Assembly (NCBI GenBank): GCA_964034945.1
Contig: OZ035962.1
Location: 27,215,530 to 27,279,529 of the forward strand
Reading direction: 5' to 3'
From: Chrysopilus asiliformis
Lineage: Eukaryota; Arthropoda; Insecta; Diptera; Rhagionidae
Length of the DNA: 64,000 nt
The translations under genes were made by a program, and so were the position numbers. The notes under the pieces are model-generated. The model saw nothing but the letters and a program-made list of their open reading frames with translations. It was not told where the DNA came from and ran no database searches. Positions 1 to 12,300 of this stretch are shown in pieces (positions within the stretch are counted from its first letter, which is position 1; each line of letters starts with the position of its first letter).

Positions 1-326
1 TAAGGGGAGGGGGTAAAGTGATTTCGAAAATTAGTTTTTGCGCTATGTTACTCTTTCGCGGGGAAACTACTGAATCGATTGGCCTGAAATTTGGCATAGA
101 TGTTCGTCGGGGGTCCAGCCCCAACATAGACCCATTAAAAAGTAGCCCTGGAGTAAGAGGAGCGGGTAAAGTGATCTCGAAACTTAGCTCTTCCTCTATG
201 TCACCCTTTCGTAGGGAAACTAAGAAACTACCGAGCCGATTGGCCTGAAGTTTAGCTCCAACATAGACCATCAAAAAAAAAAAATTAAAAAACTTAACCC
301 GGCAACGACGGGTATGCAAGCTAGTT
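1..326 (-). mobile_element. Family A GACA-tailed element, 5' part, cut by window edge
   Basis: This stretch is the reverse complement of the complete copy at 22.09-22.57 kb. Its outer end (CTAGCTTGCATACCCG on the minus strand) is near position 325 and the 3' part lies off the left edge. Two internal units are visible, each with a 'gatTGGCCTGAA' block, a CCCCTCCCC-type tract and a 'CTATGTTGG'-type junction. The tail of other copies (AATCGGTTCAGCCGTTTTTG then GACA repeats) resembles 3' ends of arthropod RTE-like non-LTR elements and their non-autonomous relatives; that class assignment is inference. It lies in the last visible intron of the SRSF1 gene. Confidence 0.75.
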
Positions 327-1129
327 CTAAATAAGAATTCTTGAAAATCTCTAAGTTGACCAACATTTCTTACCGTTTGCCCAATATATTTTCTTGAACA
401 TAGAACTGATCAGATGGTTGAGCTTATTTTAATTTTGGAAAACCATATTATAGTTTGTATATATAAATAACTTGCGTTCAAGTTTTTTGCACTAAAAAAT
501 CGAAAATGTCGGCTCACCGAATTAACGTGTAGTGAATTAACGTACAGACAAAAAACGAAACCCCCCTTTAGATGTTAAAACTATTATAATTTTTTTGTCT
601 GACGTTGTAGTCATCTAGTAGTTCAAAACTATTTACCAATTAAAATTAATGGAACATCATTATGGTCATAAGCGGAAAGCCAAATTATTGATGTAAAAAT
701 TTACTTTTTTCTCATTTAACTACAACTATAAAGGGTTAAACACGACGTATAATTTCATTTTATAACTGAGCTACATTTTCAATGGACGAATCCTAAGGGT
801 ATTACTACTTGAAATTATGAAATAAGTTTGATGAAAATGTTTGCTATTCAAGACTAAAAGGATTAGATAAAAATTTCGATGAAGGGCGGGTTGAGATGTT
901 GAATATTATGAAAGGAGAATTGCATGTCAAAGAGACCTGAAACCTTAATTATGTTTAGTGGAATCGAATGTGATTTAATGCCAGGTAGAATTCTGCTTCA
1001 GACTGTCAATTTTATGTTCGACTACTTTGCGAAATGGTCCTGGGGACGAACATTAACCTTTACACTTTTAGCATATGATACGATCCCCGTAGCGAAGACT
1101 ATGGATTGTATTAAGTGGTGGCAATTTAC
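327..1129 (-). other. SRSF1 intron 3, partial, no other feature seen
   Basis: AT-rich sequence downstream (in the minus-strand sense) of the donor at 1129. I looked for an arginine/serine-rich exon on the minus strand here and see none, so the terminal exon probably lies beyond position 1. Confidence 0.55.
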
Positions 1130-1998
1130 CTGTCACGATATTCACGTCTGTCTTCTCCAGAATCTTCCCGAACACGAATGTATGCGACTTCACCCTACAA
1201 AATGGTAATAAAATCTTGGAAACCAACAAACTTGATTTGAGACTCCAAACATACCTCATGTGATCTGAATCTAGAATCGTCCAACTTTTTGATGGCGTAC
1301 TTCATATCTTCGTGTCGCAGGAATTCAACAACACCGGAGCCGTCCTTGTAGGTGTCAGCGAAGCACACATCGCCGGCCTCCCTCATGTGGTCCTTAAGAT
1401 CCTGCCACGATCCCGAAGGAGGTAGCCCAGTGACAAGCACTCGGAACTGTGACCGTTTTGTCGGTGGACCTCGTCCACCCCGTCCTCCTCCTCCTCCTCC
1501 TCCACCCTCTCCCCTATTCCTGTCATTACGGTTACCTCGGTAGCTTCCTGGTCCTCCGCCCCTCGGGAACTCCACACGCAGCCGATACCCATCGTAGTCG
1601 TATCCATCTCTGGCCTTGACCGCATCTTCGGCGTCTCTGCAAGCAATAAAATTTAATTAGCATAATTATCGAGAACAATGCTGCTAATCGCGCAAAACAA
1701 ATTCAAGTCACATGGTCGTCAGCAAAGTCGCATTTTGATTTGCACGCCTTGTCCAAGGGGGCGGAAACCCTAAAAGTAAATGCTTATCGCTTTGTAGACG
1801 AAGCGCGAAGATTATTGGATCGGTTTTTTCCACTTACCGAGCGTCCTCAAACTCAACAAAAGCAAATGGTGGTCCTCGCCGGTTCTTCAGGTCAACAAAT
1901 GTTACTTTTCCGAACTTGTGGAACAAATCCTGGATATCCTTGGTCCTTATATCTGGCGGCAGGTTGCCAACGTAAATTCGACATTCATTTCGCGACAT
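1130..1998 (-). CDS. SRSF1: Serine/arginine-rich splicing factor 1 (SF2/ASF), 3' end missing
   Basis: Nuclear SR protein that binds exonic enhancers and guides splice-site choice. Exons on the minus strand: 1998-1838, 1636-1255, 1194-1130, joined by GT-AG introns in consistent phase (202 residues visible). The start is ATG at 1998 ([15 protein letters not shown]). RRM1 spans about residues 7-80, with RNP2 IYVGNL and RNP1 [10 protein letters not shown] glycine/arginine linker covers about 80-112. RRM2 (pseudo-RRM) follows and carries the family signature SWQDLKD at residues 130-136. Exon 3 encodes [12 protein letters not shown] and then a charged stretch. The RS domain expected next is absent from the window, so the gene must continue past position 1. 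If the last intron is retained, the reading frame ends at its first complete codon. SRSF9-type paralogues are less likely given the near-perfect SF2 match. Confidence 0.95.
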
Positions 1999-3172
1999 TT
2001 TGTAGGAAATTTAACGAGATAAAAAAAACTGCGATGTTCACTCTTCGAACCGACGCCAATTCTTGTTCTTCTTTGATTCGCGGTAAAGAAACTAGCGCCA
2101 ACGCGTAATGTGTCATTTTCTGGAAGTGCTTCTTTGTCTGGTGAGAAAGCAACTCCGGGAATTCTTGTGGCCAGTAAAATACTGGGATTTGTAATTATTT
2201 TTATAGACGGGATTTTATAATACGAAATACACCAATTTTTGGTGATAAAATTTACAGATATCAAAATATGTGTAAATAATGGACATTTTCAAATATTTAT
2301 AAGGCGTTTTTGAGATGGCGTACCTCACTAAACTAATTTTACTATATTTCATCACCGTTACAAAATGAATTTTCCAAATACTGGTCGAAAATTTAATATA
2401 AAGGTTGTTTTGTTGATTTCATAAAAAAACATAAGAAAAACTACTTGTGTATGAAAGAGTTATGTAAAAATATAGTCTAATGCAACGTTTTCAAGAAAAT
2501 TGCAAGAAACTATTAATTTGAATCGGAGAAGGAGAAAAGAGTGGTCCGATTGGATTTTGATGTATGGAATCATTATGTAAAATCATATTCTAAAGACACA
2601 ACCCACTGTTTTCGAGAAAATTGCGAAAAATGTTTATTTTTATGAGTGAAAGGGGAAATAATGGTCGGACTGGACTTTATTTGCATGAAGACCCTATTTC
2701 CCAGTATTTTAAAAATCTAAATGTAACTATTTACGTGCCTCTTGCAATTTCCGGTGAGTTAAATAAACCAGTAATTTTGAATTTCCAAACTATTTTTAAA
2801 CAACAGGAGTTGTCATTTTTTACGAAGCTGTCGTTCTTAAGAAATGTGCTAGTAGATAAATAAAACACTCAATTCGACATGTTTTTCCGGGAAAAGAAAC
2901 ACAAACTTTATTAAAATATGTGAGAATTAAGGCAACAAATTCTACATAAAATGTACAATTATAAATTACTTATTAAAAAATTTAATAAAGTTAAAAAGAT
3001 AAATGCTCTAGAGATTTTGTTTTAACAAATTTTCTTACTTCTTTTTATTAATTTCTTAAGTATCTCTTTTGTATTTGTTTTTCATTTATTAAATTAAATA
3101 TTATTATTAGATTTTTTTTTATTTTCTTGTTACAAATTTAATCATTTTTCTTTTACTTTTGACTTTGACTTG
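1999..3172. other. Intergenic: SRSF1 5' side and BICD-related 3' UTR
   Basis: This holds the SRSF1 promoter/5' UTR side (just above 1998) and the 3' untranslated side of the BICD-related gene. Minus-strand AATAAA candidates for that gene lie at 3090-3085, 3049-3044 and 2912-2907; in such AT-rich DNA none can be singled out. A diverged family B fragment lies at about 2520-2700. Confidence 0.5.
2520..2700 (+). repeat. Diverged fragment of family B repeat
   Basis: The block GATTGGATTTTGATGTATGG followed by 'ATTATGTAAAATCATATTCT' matches the order of blocks in the family B copy near 60.13-60.18 kb and the fragment near 42.45 kb. No TIR or GACA tail remains here. Confidence 0.55.
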
Positions 3173-3304
3173 TTATCGCTGAAAAAGGCTCCAGAGTCTA
3201 TAGGCGGTTGCTTTTTTAGCCATTGGCTGGGGAATTGGCTTCTTCTTTTTTGTGGCGCTAAGTTTAGTCTTCATCTGTTCATCGATTAGCTCCTGCATGT
3301 CCAT
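3173..3304 (-). CDS. Bicdr: Bicdr coding exon 9 (C-terminus)
   Basis: Residues 498-540 (MDMQELIDEQMKTKL ... YRLWSLFQR), stop TAA at 3175-3173. A basic KKKKP patch precedes the aromatic end. Acceptor CCGCAG at 3305-3310. Confidence 0.9.
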   Translation of the reverse strand: MDMQELIDEQMKTKLSATKKKKPIPQPMAKKATAYRLWSLFQR

Positions 3305-6300
3305 CTGCGGGATTTACGAAAAATAGGTGAGTTTGAAAAATTTAATTAACATTTGATAAGATTTCGAGACAGATAAAATATTGGATTTCCTTTCAATATT
3401 ATCTCCAAAAAAAGGCTACTCAAAGCTTGGTATTTTTGAAGTACAAACCAACTTACAAGGGATTTTCATTTTTCTTTACACCTCAATTAAAATATTCTGT
3501 CATGTTCTTACCTGCCACTGCTCCAATTGTTGTGATAATTCAACCTTTTGTTGAATTGCTTCCAATAATTGGCTATTAGCTTGCATTAATTCTACTCTGA
3601 TTTTAGCTAAAGCTATTTCAGCATTTGTGCGTCGTTCGATTGCATTATCACGATCCTGTCTAGCCTGTCCTACGACTTCATCCTGGTCAGTAGTGCCTTG
3701 TGATGCGTCATTTCGCGCCTGATCGCGCTCCTCTAAGGCACTTTGCAATTGAACTTCGTTTACGGTCAACTAAAATTTCCAAAAAAAAAACCGTTTACAA
3801 AAAACCATGAGTGTTTTTATTTTAAAACGTTGGCCGTTATTTTAAACGCTTTACCTTGCTTTCCAGCTCTTTCATTGTTTCCTGTTTCTTTTTCAGTTCT
3901 TCTTCCTGTTCAAGGACCAACATCCTTGTTTGATCCAGCATGCCTTTAAAGTGCACTGAATCCAGACTTAAAACTAATCGAGAAAGATCATCTGCAACAG
4001 CTGATAGCATTCCCTGTCTAAATTCAACATCCGTTTCTGATTGCAGAAGCATTGAAGATGAATTATCCATGGATTCAACTGATAGATCTGAATGCATACC
4101 TGCGAAAATTATTACATAATTAAAACCATTAGTTTTACATCTTAAAAAATGACAAAGTTTTGTTTTATTTTTTCACAGTTTTTAGATATTTGAAATATCT
4201 TACCGGAGTCATCATCATGACTAGTTTTAAGGGAATTGTAGAGACTTTTCAATTGTTTAAAAACTGATCGCGCCTCATTGTAAATTTGATTCGATTCGGG
4301 ATTTTGTGTTTCTTGCTGGATACCATCATCGTCGCATTCCATTTCATGAAGGAGTGATTTATGGCTTTGCGATTGTGTTGAGCTATTTAGTGTATCATCC
4401 TGTAATTAAAAATGTTGATGGTTTAAAAAATTTCCAGTTGTTTGTATTTTTTTTAAACTACCTGAAAGTTAACAGATTCCAATCTTTCTGTTAGTGTGTT
4501 ATTTTCACGTTGTAATCTGTCCAAAGCTTGTAAATTATTCTAAAAGCAATAAAAAAAAAACATTTTTATATAATTAATTAATTTTCATACCGATTAATCA
4601 TTTTAAAAAATTGTTTTAATAATTTTTTTTCAATTTGTTGCAGGTTTTGCAAAATAATTGCTGTTTTTACAGATTTGTTCTAAATTCGGGTGAAAAATTT
4701 CGGACCTAGCAGGAAAAATACAAGGTTTTATTTAACTTGAGACCAAATTTCAGTTCGAGTGGTTTTAGAATTATCACAATACAGACATGTGACTGAAAAT
4801 AGGTATGTATCTGCAGGCAACCAGATAACAAAATCTGTTTGAGGTGTTCTATGAAAAAAACACTTTTTGAAAGTACTGCAGTTTCTCAACGAAAAAAAGT
4901 TGAATGAAAAACCTATAAAATTTAAAACATTAATAGAAATAATAAAAAAAAATCGTAGAAATTTATGTAAACTTTGAAGAAAAAAAACTTAAAATTGTGC
5001 ATGTAAAATAATAGGATCCATTTCCAGCACAATATCTTTAGTCATTGCATGAAAAAGTACAATAGAAACATGGGATTTACAACAATGAAAAAAAATTAAA
5101 TTGAATTAATGGTTTAAACAAATCATATAAAAGACAAAAAAGTTTAGCATCACACAAAAAAATTCAAAAACATTTTATGAATTCATGAGTGTCTCTTCTA
5201 AATCAAAGGTGAATGGCCATAAATTGTCGCTTCGTGCAGATTCACAGCACGCGGATATACGAATTTGATGTTTAGGTGACAAAATTGACAAAAATTATGA
5301 TAGAAATTTAAATTAACCCAGAGCGAAAAGAAAAACGTCTACATGTAGAAAATTTAGTCATTTAAACAGACGATGAAGAAGAAAACAAACCGTTTTAATG
5401 ACTAAAAAAATTAACACCTCGCTCGCTATCCTTTGGACGAAAAATGACTCACTAGTTTTGTGGAAATTACGAAAAATTAGATAAATTAGTTTTCAAGTGG
5501 GTGGCAGTTATTGAAATTAAAGGTGCCAATTATTAAGAAATTAGATGCCACAGACGAAATAGTGGTTGGCTGATTTCTTTCGAAAAAAATCAAAATGATA
5601 TTTTGAAATCAAAACCAAACCGAACTCTAATGTAACAGTTGTAAGACTTCCAAATCCAGTGATTAAAACAATTCAACTATTTATGGCGTATGTGTAACGA
5701 GAAATCACTTCCTAATTCAAAACATGACTTGACGCTTCTTACCGCCATGTGTAATGCGAAAAAAAAAATTTGGTTCGAAATTCATTTCTTATAAAATATG
5801 CATATCTCGTATTTTCCTATCTTGTGTTACATGGTAATAAGTAAAGTACTTCGATTTATCTTTTGAGATCGAATTATTCCAATCTCCGAGAGTATGCAGC
5901 ATCTTAGAGTCATACAATAAAAAAAGTAACTTTCGTAAAACCCAACGTCGCTTATAAAACCACAAAATTTAAGCCCATAGTGTGGCAAATAAATCGATGA
6001 TGAAACAATTTCTGCGGTTAAAATAATTATTGACCTAGTGAGAAATAAACTGGGCCAACTTTATAATCTTTGCAATAATTATAACAAAACGGCCTAACCA
6101 AAAAACACTTTTTTTTACATTGAAGTAAAAATAATAGAAACAGAAATGGTTGCCGACATTCATTGTCTATACGCTTCAAATGATAAATTTTTTAAATGTT
6201 TCATTTTGGGGATTTTCTTTTTGCTATTATTACACATAAATAAAAGCGTTACTAATTTATTCTTTTGGGTGTTCGACCTTGAAGCGAAATATAGACTTTC

Positions 6301-9300
6301 ATCTATAGATGTTGAATAATATCTAAATAGGATTTCTATTCAAATTAATTTAAAATGGTAAACCATTTCCGTTAACAAAATGTCTTTCAATTTTTTTTAT
6401 ACATAAATGATGAATAATTCGCGTATTACAATAACTTGAAAATTCATATTAAAGTTATAACTTTAGCAAAACACAAAATATTTAATTAATTACAAAATAA
6501 GTTTGTGAATTAGTTTTTATTTGGTTCATTAATTTATTTCTTAGGGTGACCTAAGTAGATACTGTGATTGTAATAAACTATTAAGTAATTTAATAAGTCT
6601 TAAGCACAAATCCTACTAAGAATTTTTAATGTTTTATATGTACAACGAGTCTGCCACTAGAATTTCATCCAAAATAGTGGTAGATGCGTCTCATACACCA
6701 AAAAAGCTAATAGAATCCGTGGGATTTTAACAAATTTACTAAATATCATTCTAATAAATGGAAAATTTTAGTCGCATTCAAAATCGGTGCAATTATCTTA
6801 CCTTTAATTGAACTTCCTGTTCCCTGGCATGTCGTTCTAGCATGTGAACCCGATCTGATGCTTCATCAAGAGCAGCTGCCAGCGATTCCTTCTCCTGTTG
6901 TGCATATTGTAGCCGCTTTTCCAGTTCTATACGTTTTTCCGTTACTATCCTAAGCTCATCTTTGATAGCGTCTAAGCTATGAACATGATCCTAAATAAAG
7001 TAAACGTAAGTTTTTCTTCTCAAAGTGGTCACTGCCAGTAAAGCTACGTCTCGACTGGACAAAAATATCGTTCATGTTTATGTTCTATATAGTCATTGAA
7101 ATATAATTTTTCAGGTGGTTTCGAGAAAAATTCTAGAATCTACCACGGGTAATTTTAATGGCAGTGGATGGACTTGGGGAATTTATGTCTAGTCGAGACG
7201 TTGGGTAAGAATTTTTGTAAATTCTATGAGAATTTCCATTTTTTAAAAATAAAGTATTTGAAAAGTTTATAAAAAAATAATGAAAATTCCCAAGGAGCAA
7301 CGTTTTTGTATTTTCTTACCATTAAACTAGAGTTTTTTGATGTGTACTGTTCTTTTAGTTGGTGCATTTGTGCTACAAGCTTTGCTTCGGTAATATTGGC
7401 TTCCTGGATTTGAGCGGTTAATCGACTATTCTGCAGAGTTAGTTCATCAATTAACATAGCTTTTTCACGTTCAGCCTGGCGTATTGAATGCTCCTGGAAA
7501 TTAAACGAAAAATAACTTAACTTTTTTTTTAAATACAATGGGATTTTAATTTTTCTCACAGGAATACAAATAATATTCCTGCAGCATGTGAAAGAATTTT
7601 TCAACCATTGGGCCTAGGATTTTTTTTTACTGATTTAGCAAAGATACAGTAGGATCAAAGCAACGAGAAAAGTAGTTTTGTGTAAAAATGGTTAAAAAGT
7701 GGCTTTTTCGGCCAAAATTAAGCAAATCTTTAACCCATTTTTCGCCACCCTGTAAGAATTCTTCCCGCAACTGTATTGAAATTGTTTACATATTTAATTT
7801 CACATTACAGACACTCTACTGTCTTTTATGAGAGTTTGAAATTTACAATTTCCATTTTTTCCCAATACCCAAAGCAAAGTAATTGTTAAATTATTTTACC
7901 TGAAGTTCCAGCTTCTCTTTCAGTTCTTTTAGGTCCGCTTGCAGCTCAAGCACTCTCTGATCACTTTCACCTTCTGCTATCGACAGCCTTTGTCTAAGGA
8001 TATGTTTTTCTTGTTCCAAGGCCTGAAAAAGAAAAAAAAATACAAATTATTTAGCATAAATCATTAATGGAAAAACATTAAAATTTATTTTAAAAACGCA
8101 GAGTTATGTGAAATTAAAAAGCTAAAAGACCACCCGGGTTCTCATAAACAATTAATTATATTCAATCTCTCTGGTCTCCAAGATGATCAGAAAGTATTTT
8201 TCAATGCAACTTTGTAAAAGACACAAAAAACGATCAGACTTATCCTCTCAGTCCATACAAACTATAAGTAATGATAGTTCAATAAAATTAATTGAAGATT
8301 TTTCTTTTCAGTGGAACCTCTGATAAAATCACTTCCGCTAACAATCACCACGTGTAGTAAATTTTAACAGTAAAGATTTCCTAAAAAATTTCCTAAAAAT
8401 GATTTATTGAATTAAAGTCTGATTGGAGATAAAGGAAAAATACTCTTTTTTTAACAGCGTTATTGACAAAACATTTCTAAATTTGTTATTTCTTCGAAAT
8501 TAATAAAAATTTAGCTCTGTTTTAATATTTTTAAGTGCGTTTTTATACCCTAAAATAAATCATTTTATCTTTTTTTTTCATTATGAATCCAAAACAACAT
8601 TTTTATGTACGAGTAATTTTTATAATATTTGCTTTAACCTTAATCAGTAATCAAACTTACAGGAATTATTAATTTTATAGATTTAACTTTCATAATTTTT
8701 TTTATTCGCCTCATTAACATTCATTAAAATAATAAACAATGTAATAAAGTTTTATGCAAGCAATTCTGTTAATGAAAACCAAATTAACTAAAAGATATCC
8801 AAAACTTTTTATATCTATTAATATTTTATTACCAAACACTCTTGATGTCAAAAACAATAAAAAATTATGATCAGTTAAAAATTATTTCCGGATCCTTTAT
8901 TGAGCCAGGCTGGCAAAATTGAAATTTCGTGTTGAAAAATTCAAGAAAGTTTCCTAGACCATTCGTTTTAGTCCGGTGAATGTCTTGTATTCATGTTTTG
9001 GGATATTTTTATATTATTATAGCACATATAATTTTATTTCCGGTACTATTTTGGCAGTAGGTTTGACCAAAATTATGAAAATTTATTTTTATTATTTTGT
9101 TTTCGTTACAGATAATTTTTGTAAACAACAATTTTATTTTTTATCTTCAATATGAGTGAAATGAGTTGTTTTTTTATCAAACGTATGAGACGAAATAGTC
9201 GCAATATTTCAATACTTTATTACTTTGATAAGAAATGTTTCTTTAGATACTTTATGGCAAAAACTTTGGAAATTGTTTCAAATTGAGTCATCAAAGATAC

Positions 9301-12300
9301 GAAATGTGAATTTTGCTATTTGAGAAAGTTTTTAGAAATCCTATTGGCTTGAGTGGTCATTTATCTTTTTCGAAATTATGATAAAATTCTCAAAATCCTT
9401 CAAAACCCCTTGTCGAGTTCGGGAATAAAAAAAACTCCACAAAAAAAATTGCTGAATTTTCATGAATCAAAATAATAACAAAAGTTTCACCTTTAATAAT
9501 TGTTTGTCTATTAAGATGAGAAATATGATATCATCTTTACACGCATAACAATCATGGTGTTCTTTGAGAATCATAAAAGTTTAGCTAAAGAAAATCTTTC
9601 CATTGCTATACTTGCCAGCCATTCATTCGCAAAAAAAACCTTGACTACCACTCAAAGCGCAAGGGTGAGGTCAGTAAATGGTCAGCAGGTGAATTAATAA
9701 CCGGTAGGAAAAAAAATTCTGCGCAATAAAAATCCATTTTCTTCAGAAATTGTTGGTTTTCCCCTCAAGAAGACCGAATGATGACTATGACTGTGACTAT
9801 AAACCTAACAAAATGAATGTACTTGAAGTGTGTGTCCAATTATTACTTGCAAAGTGTATCACTACCAATTTGTAAACTTTCAAAAATTTAAGGTACTCAT
9901 AGTGTAGCCGCAGATGGTAAATATCTAGTGGTCAGTAGACCGTGGCCACATTGAAGGGTAAATTTCATGACAGTTGGCGGGAAACATTTTATCACCTGAC
10001 AAAACACTGACTATCTTAGACTAGGATCTTTACTTCCATTTGCAAGTGTAGTACAGCGTAGTTTAATGAGATAAAAACATAGTGCGTGTGGAAATACCGA
10101 AACGACTTTAAAATTTAGGGCAATAAATTTCTAACAAAACTTTGAAAAACCATTAAAGGTATGAAGACATATATTGAAGATAAAGCATTGAATCATTTAT
10201 AGTCTGGTTAGCTTTTGATCCCATACGACCGATAGTATTGCAAGGATTGGTGGGTACTTTATGATCCATGAAGACCGTCTTTTTGATATATAGAAAAATA
10301 ACCGAAAATACAGAGAATGTCGTCAAAAAGTTTCTTTCGTGGAACATTGATTTGTTCAACTTCCATAACAAAAGAAATCCGTTCCGTAATTAGCATGTGC
10401 CATAAATTTATGCATACCGTAAACATATCGAAGATTTGTTTTGTTTTATTCTCTGTGAGATTTATAGACACCCGAAGAAATCAGGTGCGCAACGATTCAA
10501 AATTGGGTTGACCTACAAGAAGTGAGCACTTTCACACTCTTTACATCATCACCTGAACGTACATTGGCTTCGGAAGTGTAACGGAATTACAAACACATGC
10601 GGGAATCGGATATGAAATGAGTGAACTTTAGCAAAAGTGTATGAATTTTTAAGAGAAGAAAAAATAACCCCGCATTTTTGTCGTGTTCCCAGGATAATGA
10701 TGTAATTGAGCTTGATTTAGGTTGGAAATTGTATGCGTTCTATTCCAACGAATCGATTAAAATGTTTTCGCATATGAATATATTATGCAAAATGTTGTTG
10801 ATTTATGTCTCCAAGAAAAAAAATAGCCCTCCATAAAATCTATCTGCTTGTGTCGATATCCATTATGTGTATCCATCAATCTGCATTCAAGATTCATGAA
10901 AATGTTGACTGATATTTTACACGTTACATGAAAAATTGTCAAGGCATACAAAAGAAAAAGTCGGAAAATTGATCTATGGAAAACTTTTGGTTTCCATTTA
11001 GTAATAAATGTGAGGGTAGCGTGCAAAGTCTTTGATCTCGCCAGAAAAATACAAGGCCGCGTAACTAGAGGATGTAAAACTACGTAATGTATAAAGCCCC
11101 GAAATATTAGAGATTTCCGACAATCAATCCTCAAGAAATTAAATTTAGAAATTTTCAAATTGGAGTTCTATATAAAATATATCTTTTTCAAACCTTCTCC
11201 GTTCCTAACTTTCCAGCTTTTTCCAATTTTTTGGATGGAATTTAGTACCGCAGACTCGCAACCCCGTAAAAGTGTCAACGTGTTAACTAAATTTTTGTCC
11301 CGGATCATTAGATTAACCTTGAAACCTACAAATATTCAACCGCGGCGCATTTCTGTTTAAATTTCTGCCTTCAGCGAGTTTTTCTTTTTAAAAAATCCCC
11401 TGCGGCGCATTTAATAATAAATTTTTCGATTATAAGATAATTTTTCCTCAAAATTTTGCCTGTGGCGCAATTTGTGATGTCTTCTAAAGATAGGAAACAT
11501 CACCTTTTTTTGGAAAAAAAAAACTGGGGGGCGTAAGGTAATGTTCTTGCAGCGTGTGCACTATGCCTGTGTATTTGTGAGTTAATTTCGAAGCATCAAA
11601 AATTTCTCCTTTCTCATAAAAACTTTCTCCAACATAAAGTTCGGAACTTTTTATCGTATCCTCGTGAATACAATCATAACCAATGTATAAGACAACAGAA
11701 AGAGTTACTTTAGTTTTTGTTCTACCATTTTTTCTATTCATTGTGACCGTTTTTTTTATATACACATAATTTCCTTCTTGTGTTTATCTAATCGATGTTG
11801 CCATGGAATCCACGTGCTTTATTTGGTTAATATCGACAAAACAAATCGATAATAACGAATGTTAGTGCCCTTCTGGGCTAATTCCTAATTTTAGGACTAA
11901 ATAGAAAGAAACTCAGCCATAAATTCATATCGGTTATGTTGGATTTCCATAGAAAATCAAATCAGACTGAAATATTTACAGAAAAAGGGAATTAGGACGA
12001 AGCTTTTCGATGAAGTTCTCTGGCAACAAGGCATAAAAATGTCAGTTTAGATGACTTGTGGAACGTTAAATGTTAAAGAGGAATAATTAATTAAAATTAT
12101 ATATGGTAGTTTATGATATTGTTGAGTTATTTCTTTATAGAATTACGGTAATTTCTTATTCTAGATTCAGTGCAAAAGTACTGAAGTTTAGTGAGCAGTT
12201 CTGAATACATTTTCGGCTTCTAAAATCAAATCCTGGAAAAGAAAAAAATTCGCAATATTTTTCGGTTATATTTAATAGGGAAGAATTTCTTAATTAATTT

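Noticed and set aside
1068..1110. A possible SRSF1 exon after AG at about 1105 reading SLRYGDRIIC then stop
   Set aside because: No RS dipeptides and a poor acceptor; the real last exon must be elsewhere.
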